From Jimgerdemannia flammicorona (Eukaryota; Mucoromycota; Endogonomycetes; Endogonales; Endogonaceae), in contig RBNI01005659.1 in NCBI GenBank assembly GCA_003990745.1, positions 1-12,287 of the forward strand: 12,287 nucleotides of DNA. Reading direction: 5' to 3'. The notes below the pieces were generated by a model. That model did no database searches, was not told where the DNA came from, and saw nothing but the letters and a program-made list of their open reading frames with translations. Below are positions 1 through 7,261 of the stretch, in pieces. Position 1 is the stretch's first letter. Every line of letters starts with the position of its first letter. The position numbers were made by a program, and so were the translations under genes.

Positions 1-229
1 GTAGCAGATTTACTCAAATTCTTCAGGCTTATCTAGCAAGCAATCCAAGACTTTGTATCAGAAAGGAGACTGGAGTAGAAAGAGAATACTGTTGCTTTAG
101 ATTTAATTTTAGACTGAGGTTTATTCACTTTTAGCTCTGGGGTATTTTATATAGTTGTGGTTGCTATCTATTACTATATTGCTAATTATAGATTACTATC
201 TATAGCAAGTGTATCTGGATAGTACATTA

Positions 230-265
230 TACCCACTCAGTACAGTGTACCCACTCAGTACAGTA
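230..265. repeat. 18-bp tandem repeat, two copies
   Basis: The unit tacccactcagtacagtg (230-247) is repeated immediately at 248-265 with only the last base changed (g to a). It adjoins the palindrome at 264-280. Its function is unknown; replication slippage in AT-rich DNA is the simple explanation. Confidence 0.85.
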
Positions 266-280
266 TACTGGACCAGTATA
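264..280. repeat. Perfect 17-nt palindrome with one central base
   Basis: TATACTGG (264-271) and CCAGTATA (273-280) are exact reverse complements around a single A at 272. The site overlaps the end of the 18-bp tandem pair. It could be a dyad protein-binding site or chance in AT-rich DNA. No gene nearby gives it a role. Confidence 0.8.
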
Positions 281-547
281 GATAAATATACTATTTCTGG
301 TATTTCTGGCTAATTATATATATTTGCACAGTAAAGCAGTCTTGGTTACTTAGTGCACTAGATATGGTATGTAGCTAATTTATGATTTCAGTGGTTCAAT
401 TCTACTACTTGTCATACTACTAATATTATCTTTTGATGCTACCATAGTCTAAGCATTGTGGCATAAGTTAAGAACACAAGATTATTGGTTAATAAATATG
501 AATATCATATATAAGGATAACTGCATAACCTGTAATATTACTGACTA

Positions 548-1016
548 GAGCTCTGCAAACCCAACCCAATGAACCCAAAACCCAACCTAGAAAATGGTCA
601 AGCCAGCAGCATACCCAACTCAGAAAATGGCTGAGCCAGCAGTATATCTAACCCAAAAAATGACTGACCCAACTTTAAACCCAAATCTGACCAATGATTT
701 GAATTTGTATACAAACTTCAAAATCTGATTACTTAACAAAAATATGTCCAAATTTAATTATCTTTGCTCTGCTGCTGGATTCACCTAAATAAAGCAAATC
801 TGATATGCTAAAGGGCATCTAATTTGGAGATATTTTCATAGATTAATCGGATTTTCAAAGTTTGCAGTCAAATTTCGGAATCAAATCAGACACCAATTCA
901 ATTGGATACAGGTTTAAAGACAGGTTGGATAGAGGTCAGGCCAGCCATTTTTCAGAGTTCATAAATTTCTGGGTCAGCTCAATTGTGTACACAGGTCAGA
1001 TTGAATTGTAGAGCTC
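548..1016. mobile_element. MITE-like element with terminal inverted repeats
   Basis: The left end GAGCTCTGCAA (548-558) is matched in inverted orientation by the right end TTGTAGAGCTC (1006-1016), with one mismatch in 11. Both ends are flanked by TA (546-547 and 1017-1018), which fits a TA target duplication as made by Tc1/mariner-like transposases. Because GAGCTC is itself a palindrome, the exact border could shift by a base or two. Further in, the arms share loose inverted vocabulary, such as aaaatggctgagcc near 625 against the complement of ggccagccattttt near 940. The inside contains no coding frame and has an ACCCAA-rich left part with a 33-bp tandem repeat. A non-autonomous DNA element is the best reading, but with a single copy in view this remains inference. 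Confidence 0.5.
589..670. repeat. 33-bp tandem repeat inside the MITE-like element
   Basis: The word agaaaatgg starts at 589 and again at 622. A diverged third start (aaaaaatga) lies at 655, so the period is exactly 33 bp. Each unit carries a variant of GAGCCAGCAG and an ACCCAA-type motif; the third unit is partial. Such subterminal repeats are common in non-autonomous elements and sometimes bind the transposase. Confidence 0.7.
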
Positions 1017-1018
1017 TA

Positions 1019-1807
1019 TCTAGATTAATTTCTTTGGCCAGGTTGCTACTGGTCTTGGATGCTTTTGAGCCTTTGAGTGAGAGCAAAACTGAATCCCAAC
1101 CACTTTCTTTCACATCATCATCTAACCAAGTGTAATTTCTGTTTTTTTTCTGTCATTTTTTTATTTCAAATCATTGTGAAATCACTCAGAGACTGCAGGC
1201 TGTGAATGTCACATCAGAGCTATTATATTTTCTCTTTATTTATTTCTCTTTATATGTTTGCCATATATTTGATTGCCTTGACTAGTAAATCTTATTGATG
1301 GTTTCACACCTTTCACATTGTTTACTCTTTCTTTCCCCTCACATATATATGCAGAGTTGGCAGAGCTGTTTTTGAGAGATAAGAGAAGAAAGATAGAAAG
1401 ATGGAGGGGTGAATTAGTAGTGATGAGTAAGTTGGAATTTATATATACTATTATTTGCCTTCTCATAGCACAACATTGGCTTGTCCAACTCTTAAGGAGA
1501 AAGGATGATGCTGCCTCTTTACATAACTGTAGGCTTGCTATATAGATTCACTGTCTTGCCACATAACCATAGTCTTGCTGCATAATAGCAGTTTCTTACC
1601 ACATAATCATAACCCCTCTTTCCAGCAAAACAAGGATGTGGACAACTTTGTTCTCATGTGGATAGTGTAGCCAAACTTATCATGATATTTATAAATTCCA
1701 GTCCTGAAATCTGAAACTGATCTGAGTGGATTTTCTATTATTAGATTTCCTATAGAGAACTATTGCTACATGACTACCACATTCTAGACAACTCTAGATA
1801 ATCTGTG
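1019..1807. other. AT-rich intergenic sequence left of the copia element
   Basis: I see no convincing gene. Two T-rich runs lie near 1142-1165. Short open frames near 1236-1545 overlap on both strands and have low-complexity, AT-driven composition with no family resemblance. CpG is absent. A degenerate 19-bp repeat sits at 1553-1611. This stretch is the pre-insertion target on the left of the copia element; it would join directly to 6852 if the element were removed. Confidence 0.6.
1553..1611. repeat. Degenerate tandem repeat, about 19-21 bp unit, three copies
   Basis: Units start with gtcttg at 1553, gtcttg at 1572 and gtttcttac at 1591. Each continues with a variant of CCACATAA(C/T)CATA. 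A weaker fourth unit may lie upstream near 1518-1545. The repeat is imperfect and no function is suggested. Confidence 0.5.
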
Positions 1808-1812
1808 AATTT
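1808..1812. repeat. Left target-site duplication of copia element (AATTT)
   Basis: AATTT directly precedes the left LTR and is repeated exactly at 6847-6851 directly after the right LTR. Five base pairs is the usual duplication length for Ty1/copia integrases, and it fixes the LTR border at TATTG rather than at the inner TG. Confidence 0.85.
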
Positions 1813-1968
1813 TATTGAAATATGTAGGTTACAACTCGATATATATGGTGGTGCAGCCTTCCTTGACTATGTCATCATGTAAACGTCACTGATGGTGATG
1901 CGTAAAAGCGCGTAAGAATTAGTAATAAACACTTTGCTTCTCTCTCCAAAAGTTCACATTCCACAACA
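1813..1968 (+). repeat. Left LTR of copia element
   Basis: This 156-bp direct repeat aligns without gaps to 6691-6846. I count 8 differences, all transitions (about 95% identity). The ends are TATTG...AACA, so the first two bases are TA rather than the canonical TG; both copies share this. A TATA-like stretch (gatatatatgg, near 1838-1848) and an AATAAA signal (1924-1929) are present, as expected for a promoter and polyadenylation region. Confidence 0.93.
1924..1929 (+). promoter_or_regulatory. Possible polyadenylation signal AATAAA in left LTR
   Basis: AATAAA lies 40 bp before the LTR end, with the matching copy at 6802-6807 in the right LTR. In an active element the right-LTR copy would direct 3'-end formation of the genomic RNA. 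The hexamer is common in AT-rich DNA, so its position is the only support. Confidence 0.4.
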
Positions 1969-1980
1969 GGTTATGAGCTC
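1969..1980 (+). other. Primer-binding site, half-tRNA type (initiator tRNA-Met anticodon region)
   Basis: GGTTATGAGCTC follows the left LTR with no spacer. GGTTATGAGC is the complement of the anticodon stem-loop of eukaryotic initiator tRNA-Met (…GCUCAUAACC…), not of a tRNA 3' CCA end. This is the arrangement known from Drosophila copia, where a tRNA fragment cut in the anticodon loop primes minus-strand synthesis. The identification rests on the known tRNA sequence and the exact position next to the LTR. Confidence 0.75.
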
Positions 1981-2031
1981 CGTTTAGCGGCTATACACCC
2001 CTCTTACACATACGCTACACTATGCTATACA
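1981..2031 (+). other. 5' leader of copia element
   Basis: A short leader separates the primer-binding site from the first ATG at 2032. No upstream ATG in good context is seen. In related elements this area would hold the packaging signal, but nothing specific can be recognised here. Confidence 0.4.
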
Positions 2032-2880
2032 ATGGCTACTAGTTCAAGCAGTGCTAGCAGTGTGCCGCCAAGTTATGGTAACACGAACACAAACACAGCT
2101 GGAATGGGTTTCGCTTCCATGACGACGAACATTCCGGCAGTGGTACCAACGTCAACGGTAAAGAGGACGATTCCTGTCTTTGATGGTAAGGACTATGCCA
2201 TATGGGCGTATCATATGAAGAATCTCCTTGAAGAATGTGGTTTGGAGGACTACTGGAAGCCACAGGCGCAAGTAATGACATATGACGCCGCAAAAGATTA
2301 CAAAGCGCTAAGGGAGATTACATTCACTCTTTCGAATGTGCAAATGAAGCTGGTAATCAACGCTATGATGGCGAATGAAGCCTGGGAGATTTTACGCAAT
2401 CACCATCAATAGGCATCTGCGTCAAACAGATTCCACTTAAAGGCGCAACTATTCAATCTTCGAATTAAGTCCAAGGAGAGCATCCGGGACTACACCAATC
2501 GAGTCGACGAGCTGGCGAATCAAGTGAATTCCCTTACATCTACGCTGGCGGACACCATCAAGGATGAAGACAAGGTTCTGGCTCTTATACGAGGCCTTCC
2601 CGAAGCATACAATATGGTTGTCACTGCTATGAGAGAATCCGGCAGATTATCAGATTATAAGCACATCGTCACAAGCCTTTTAAACGAGGAAACAAGGCTA
2701 GGCAGCAACAACGCCAATGAGGAATACGACGAGAAAGCATTCTATGGCAGAGCACATGGACAAGGCAAAGGCAAGCCGAACAAAGGTCAAGGCCAGCAAC
2801 GCGAGAAATTTGATGGTAAATGCTTTTACTGTAATAAGCATGGACATCGTGAGCAGGACTGCAACTGCAAGAAGAAGGAA
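2032..2880 (+). pseudogene. Copia gag region with CCHC zinc knuckle
   Basis: A Ser/Thr/Asn-rich leader (residues 1-46) is followed by the copia gag fold, seen as PVFDGKDYAIWAYHMKNLL around residues 48-66. The region ends with a basic Gly/Lys/Gln-rich stretch and a CX2CX4HX4C knuckle (C264 to C277), which binds the element's RNA in the virus-like particle. A TAG at 2410 (codon 127) cuts the protein after 126 residues; CAG to TAG is the simplest origin. Translation from 2032 would therefore give only a short gag fragment. Confidence 0.85.
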
Positions 2881-3174
2881 AAGGGTGACCAACAGCAAGG
2901 ACAACGGCAGGCAAACACGGTGGATGCCAATAACGAAAACAGTGGTGGCGGAGGTCTATTCTTCACAGAAGCGGCGACCTATCCATATGCAGAAACCATT
3001 GAAATAGGAGGAAATTTGGAACCAACCGCCAGTTCCACCAATGCCAGTTGCAGATGCAATTCCACCAGTTCGACATCTACAAATCCTGGTCAACAAAACA
3101 CTTTTCAGACAGCGAAAAATGGTGACATCAATGTCGGCGCCAGCGCAAATGTAAGCTATACGCCAAACAGCACT

Positions 3175-3330
3175 TATGCATGCAGCGAAGAGGTCTGGCT
3201 CATGGATTCAGGTGCAACACAGCATATGACGGCTCACCAGGAGTGGTTCTCTACGTATGAGAAGTTCGAGCATCCCATACCTATTAAGCTAGGCAACAAT
3301 AACGTCATTTATGCTCAAGGGAAAGGCAAC
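3175..3330 (+). pseudogene. Copia aspartic protease core
   Basis: WLMDSGATQHMT contains the DSG active-site motif (D392 to G394, GAT at 3205) in the usual copia context of a preceding hydrophobic strand and a following HMT. The enzyme would dimerise and cut the polyprotein. The core has no stop, but the upstream TAG at 2410 removes it from any gag-initiated product. Confidence 0.8.
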
Positions 3331-3600
3331 ATAGGTATACATCTATATGGAAATGTTAATGAACCTTCAGGCACCTTCGTGGACATACTATACGTTCCAG
3401 ATATAGGTAAGAACCTCTTCTCGATAGGCCGGATGATGGCTCGTGGGGACAGAGGAGTAAATATACGCCTGAATAGTGTAATGATAATCAATCTGAAGAA
3501 CAATAATGAGTTAATGTATGCATCGAAAAAGGGGAACCTATACGCAATCAATGGCATGCTGAGTGGTGCTACATCTGCATATTCTGCAACTACGACAGGA

Positions 3601-4490
3601 GAGGACTTCTGGCGTATAATGCATGAATGCTTAGAACATATCAGTAAAATGAGTCTGGAACGGATGATAAGGAGCAAGTCTGTGTATGGTTTACTGGACT
3701 ATATACCACCAGATTTCTTTTGCGATGGATGTGCGGCAAACAAGGCTTCCCGGCAACCTTTTCAGGAATGAATGAAGTGAGTGGCCGGCATTCTCGATTT
3801 GATTCATACGGATATTTGTGGCCCCATACAAATGGTATCACACTCTGGGAAGAAGTATTTTATTACATTCATTGATGATTATACATGCAAAGTCCATATA
3901 TATTTCATTACAGGGAAAAACGAGGCATTCAACAAATTCCGGGAATTCAAGGCAGCCATGGAGAACGAGACGGGACGTAGAATATGAACCCTACACTCAG
4001 ATAATGGCAAAGAATACATCAACAAAGGTTTCAGACACTTCTTGAAGAAGAACGATATACAGCACTCTATGACAGCCCCTTATACACCTCAGCAAAACAG
4101 CGTGGTGGAACGATTCAATCGAACGGTAGTGGAAATGGCTAGAACGATGATGAATATGGCCGGCTTATCGAAGTCCTTTTGGGCAGAAGCAGTGAATATG
4201 GCAGCATATATTCGAAATCGTTGTTTCTCTCGAGCTCTAAGCAAGGATCCCGGCAAGCAATCCAGGAATGACAGCAATCTTATCCCTGAGGAATTATGGA
4301 ATGGATCCAAGCCTGACATTTCACACTTACGCATATTCGGAAGCGAGGCATATGTTCTGGACAAAGGTAGCAACCGAGGCAAGTTCGAACCTAAGGCAGA
4401 TAAGCATATATTCCTTGGATACGATGGAGCGGGATACAGACTTTGGAACCTGCAGAAACAACATATGATCATTTCACGCGACGTACAGTT
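3601..4490 (+). pseudogene. Copia integrase (zinc-binding and DDE core)
   Basis: The HHCC zinc region (H531, H536, C564, C567) precedes an RNase H-fold core with D594 (GAT 3811), D657 (GAT 4000) and E693 (GAA 4108). The D-to-E spacing of 35 residues is the standard DX35E. In the zinc region the family motif HxRLGH reads HECLEH; both changes (Arg to Cys, Gly to Glu) fit CGC to TGC and GGA to GAA transitions. Three TGA stops (3769, 3778, 3985) interrupt the domain. The catalytic triad itself is preserved. Confidence 0.87.
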
Positions 4491-4815
4491 CAAAGAGACT
4501 AAGCAGGAAATTTACGTGGAAATTCCTATCTCAAATCCAATGGTGAATTCGATGGTACAGCCAGCGACATCTATGCCAACTGCAAAGGCTAGCGGAACAA
4601 CATCCTTGGGACCTACGCCAGTGAAACTACAACCCATTCAAACGGAAATGAAGTTGCAAGAACCAAGGATAACGGAAATTATGGATGAGGATGACGAAGA
4701 GGATACCTTTCCGAAGGGTAAGAAGAAGTGCAAATCTGGGATGTATAACGAAGTCCAAGCGGATCTGGGAAATTACTAGAACCTACCCAAGTCATCTCAT
4801 TGCAAACAACATCAT

Positions 4816-5781
4816 GTGAACTATGCCTGCAAATGTGCTTACATAGCAACGACTGGTGAGCCAGCACACTATGATGAAGCCATTCATTCGAACAATAAAA
4901 AGGAGTGGAAAAAGGCTATGAACGAGGAGTATAACTCACTCATCGAGAATGACATGTGGGACTTGGTCCCTCTTCCGGCAGATCGACAAGCCATAGGATC
5001 CCAATGGGTATATAAAATTAAATGCGATAGCAACGGCAATGTAGAACGGTATAAGGCTCGATTTGTAGCAAAGGAGTACTCGCAAGGCTATGGCGTAGAC
5101 TACGACAAGACATTTTCCTCAGTATTTAAGTTGACTTCGCTTAGAATACTTCTTATGATCGGAGCCAAGTATGACTATGAGATACATCAAATGGATGTTA
5201 AGACAGCCTTCCTAAATGGAGACGTGGATACCGAACTATATATTCTTCAACCACAAGGATACAAACTATACGACAATGACGGAAATGAGCTTGTATGTAA
5301 ATTACGCAAAGGGCTCTATGGAATTAAGCAAGCAGCAAGGTTGTGGAATTGAAAGATCGATGGATATTTTTTAGACAATGGATTCAAGTGTTGTGAAGCC
5401 GATCCATGCATATACACCTGACATACATCCTCAGGAACGGTATACCTGGGAATTTGGGTTGACGATATTATTTTAGTCGGAATGGCAAGTGAAATCAACA
5501 ACGTAAAGGCTACACTACGCCAGGAATTCAAAATGATGGACTTAGGCGAAGCGTCCTATCTCCTTGGAATATCGATTACACGTAACAGGCACGAGCGCGC
5601 TATATACCTAATGCAAGCCACATACATTCGAAATATTCTCGAGCAATTTGGGATGAGTGAATGCAAACCAGTCGGGATACCTATGGAAACATTCATGAAA
5701 CTAAAGAAGTCTGACACTACGCCCGAGAGAAACGATATCCCCTATCGACAAGCTGTGGGATCCCTCATGTATCTTATGTAA
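4816..5781 (+). pseudogene. Copia reverse transcriptase
   Basis: The order of motifs is that of the Ty1/copia RT: KARFVAKEYSQGYGVDYDKTF, HQMDVKTAFLNGD (catalytic D1055, GAT 5194), KGLYGIKQAARLWN, then WVDDIILVG with the catalytic Asp pair at 5461-5466. The domain continues through LGISI and PYRQAVGSLMYLM to the connection with RNase H. Stops at 5350 and 5419 (TGA) and 5779 (TAA) break the domain; the WVDD motif lies after two of them. The TAG at 4777 lies upstream in the linker after integrase. Confidence 0.9.
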
Positions 5782-5856
5782 GGGATGAGACCTGATATCT
5801 CTTTTGCAGTAAACAAAGCGGCACAGTATTCTTCATGCTACGACAATAGCCATTGA

Positions 5857-6432
5857 ATGGCAATCAAGCGAATTTTCAGATACATCAAAGGAACCACGGA
5901 CTATACGCTCAGTTTGGGCAGTGATAATGGGCAAAGCGGAAGTACTATATACCTATTCAGTTCTTGTGACGCCGATTGGGCCAGCGACTTAGATGACAGA
6001 AGATCTATGACTGGATACATCTTTAAAGTAAACAACGGAGCCATTTCGTCGCAAATGCGTAAGCAATCTTCAGTGGCAACATCATCTACGCAAGCGGAAT
6101 ATCAAGCATTGTCAACGGCAACAAAGGAGGCTATCTGGCTTCGAGAACTGTTAAAGGAGCTGGAATACGAGCAACGGCACTCTACGCTACTCCAGCAAGA
6201 TAACCAATCAATGATTGCTTTGGCGAAGAACCCTATACATCATGCCAGAATGAAACACATTGACATACAACATCATTTCATACGTGAATGCATGGAAAAT
6301 GGCACTATACACCTTGAATATACCCCAACAGAATATATGACGGCGGATTCATTGACTAAAGCCCTTCCAAAGGCAAAGTTTGACTTATGCGTGCAAGGAA
6401 TGGGTATTACAGGACTCTACGCTGGTAATTAA
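5857..6432 (+). pseudogene. Copia RNase H
   Basis: The domain starts with AIKRIFRYIKGT and contains CDADWASD (D1313), STQAEYQAL (E1356) and LQQDNQS (D1390). It ends with the usual tail HIDIQHHFIRE...ADSLTKALP. The TGA at 5854 sits where the family nearly always has Trp in the H-W-x-A-x-K-R motif, so TGG to TGA is likely. The final 191 codons have no stop before TAA 6430. The enzyme would degrade the RNA strand during reverse transcription. Confidence 0.88.
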
Positions 6433-6690
6433 GGACAATTCGGGATGAGATAGGATAATAGAATGACAACAAGCTTCTTTAATATTGATCGCTACATTGC
6501 AGATTTCTACCAACATTGCTCATCTACGAATGTTCACATCTCTACTTTTTAACCTATTTTTCGAGCTTTAAGCAGGCAATTCGAATGTTTTTCGGTTTCT
6601 AAATAGCAGTCTGAACATTACAGCGAGATTTTGCAGTGGTCATAGCTTAGTATTGCAGTTTGGGAATTTGCATATCTTGTTGAGCAGGAG
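6433..6690 (+). other. 3' untranslated region of copia element with polypurine tract
   Basis: This 258-bp non-coding segment joins the RNase H stop to the right LTR. GAGCAGGAG at 6682-6690 directly abuts the right LTR and is the likely plus-strand primer, although it contains one C and is shorter than many polypurine tracts. Nothing else is recognised. Confidence 0.55.
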
Positions 6691-6846
6691 TATTGAAATA
6701 TGTAGGTTACAACTCGATATATATGGTGGTGCAGCCTTTCTTGACTACGTCATCATGTAAACATCACTGATGGCGATGCGTAAAAGTACGTAAGAATTAG
6801 TAATAAATGCTTTGCTTCTCTCTCCAAAAGTTCACATTCCACAACA
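6691..6846 (+). repeat. Right LTR of copia element
   Basis: This is the direct repeat of 1813-1968, with 8 transitions and no gap. At two adjacent pairs the copies read CG against TA, or CA against TG, both of which point to CpG decay. AATAAA lies at 6802-6807. The LTR is followed by the target duplication AATTT. Confidence 0.93.
6802..6807 (+). promoter_or_regulatory. Possible polyadenylation signal AATAAA in right LTR
   Basis: This is the right-LTR copy of the signal at 1924-1929, placed 39 bp before the LTR end. This copy would act in 3'-end formation if the element were transcribed. Confidence 0.4.
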
Positions 6847-6851
6847 AATTT
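6847..6851. repeat. Right target-site duplication of copia element (AATTT)
   Basis: An exact copy of 1808-1812 placed directly after the right LTR. It is followed by 42 bp of flanking sequence (6852-6893) before the 5' end of the Ngaro-type element. Confidence 0.85.
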
Positions 6852-6893
6852 GGCCAAGGAAATACATAAATAGAAATAGTCAGGACAAAAGTG

Positions 6894-7247
6894 GTCAGAG
6901 TTATAAACATAGCTCAAACTTTGGCAAAGTGGCTAAAGCTATGGATAAACCACTATCATGCAATCTTTCAGATCTTTTATATAATCTTAGCTTAGTATCA
7001 GTTCCCTATCATGCTATTTCTTATACAATCTTAGCTTAGTCTCAGTTCCTATTATACTGTTTTCTTATGCAATGTTAGCCTAGTCTCAGTTCTCTAGTAA
7101 GATACCAGTGGCAAATAACTTAGCAATATTTCAGTATGTATTATATATAATATCCCTCTGAGTGACTGAATATATGTCACATCTTAACAATTAAGTATAT
7201 AGACTATACCTGTATACTTAGTTAGTTCCTGCAATCAGTTTATGCAA
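6894..7247 (+). repeat. Split direct repeat A1 (5' terminal)
   Basis: The 354-bp repeat aligns to A2 (11304-11657) without any gap. I count about 47 differences, all transitions, and at about 43 of them A1 has the A or T (about 87% identity). It contains no CpG, while A2 has more than ten. It probably once held the element's promoter. It also carries a 44-bp tandem repeat. Confidence 0.92.
6979..7095 (+). repeat. 44-bp tandem repeat within A1
   Basis: Units begin at 6979, 7023 and 7067 with a word related to ATGCAATCTTAGCTTAG; the third is partial (about 2.7 copies). The same array occurs in A2 at 11389-11505 with identical phase, so it predates this insertion and belongs to the element. Confidence 0.8.
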
Positions 7248-7261
7248 AAAGCCAACAAACC

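Larger units (their letters stand above)
1..547. other. AT-rich intergenic sequence, no gene seen
   Basis: No reading frame with recognisable protein content is visible on either strand, and no CpG dinucleotide is seen. The stretch is rich in short A/T words such as repeated ctatctat and tatag motifs near 165-205. It holds the 18-bp tandem pair and the palindrome listed separately. It may be old transposon debris, but I see no diagnostic ends. Its last two bases, TA at 546-547, form the left flank of the inverted-repeat element that follows. Confidence 0.6.
2032..6432 (+). pseudogene. Copia gag-pol polyprotein, single frame with nine internal stops
   Basis: From ATG 2032 to the terminal TAA at 6430 the same frame is kept for 1466 codons without any insertion or deletion. 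It carries the full copia domain order: gag with zinc knuckle (C264, C267, H272, C277), protease DSG (392-394), integrase zinc region (H531, H536, C564, C567), integrase triad D594, D657 and E693, RT (D1055; catalytic pair D1144-D1145 in WVDD), and RNase H (D1313, E1356, D1390). In-frame stops lie at 2410 (TAG), 3769, 3778, 3985 (TGA), 4777 (TAG), 5350, 5419 (TGA), 5779 (TAA) and 5854 (TGA). Every one can arise by a single C-to-T or G-to-A change, for example CGA to TGA or TGG to TGA. The length matches a full copia polyprotein. The copy cannot make pol, but it decayed by point mutation only. Confidence 0.93.
1813..6846 (+). mobile_element. Ty1/copia LTR retrotransposon, structurally complete, coding frame broken
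   Basis: The element is 5034 bp long. It has two 156-bp LTRs in direct orientation, a 5-bp target duplication AATTT on each side, a primer-binding site right after the left LTR and a purine-rich stretch right before the right LTR. The internal frame runs in the order zinc-knuckle gag, DSG protease, integrase, reverse transcriptase, RNase H. Integrase before RT is the order that defines Ty1/copia (Pseudoviridae) rather than Ty3/gypsy. The element lies in CpG-poor DNA but is itself CpG-rich, with roughly 20 CpG in the first 450 coding bases, so it looks like a later arrival than its surroundings. Its right end lies 47 bp from the 5' end of the Ngaro-type element. Confidence 0.95.

Noticed and set aside
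1236..1545. Small overlapping open frames on both strands before the copia element
   Set aside because: Low-complexity AT-driven composition, no domain resemblance, overlapping on opposite strands, and the surrounding DNA is decayed intergenic sequence.
2054..4867. Antisense open frames across the copia polyprotein
   Set aside because: They mirror the coding strand's codon pattern and carry no recognisable domains.
2032..6432. Reading the internal TGA codons as sense under an alternative genetic code
   Set aside because: TAG and TAA stops also interrupt the same frame, several TGA sites fit Arg rather than Trp, and the element ends show matching transition damage. Mutation explains all of it.
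6979..7095. CRISPR-like array
   Set aside because: The units are directly adjacent with no spacers, lie inside a eukaryotic retroelement repeat, and occur in both A copies.
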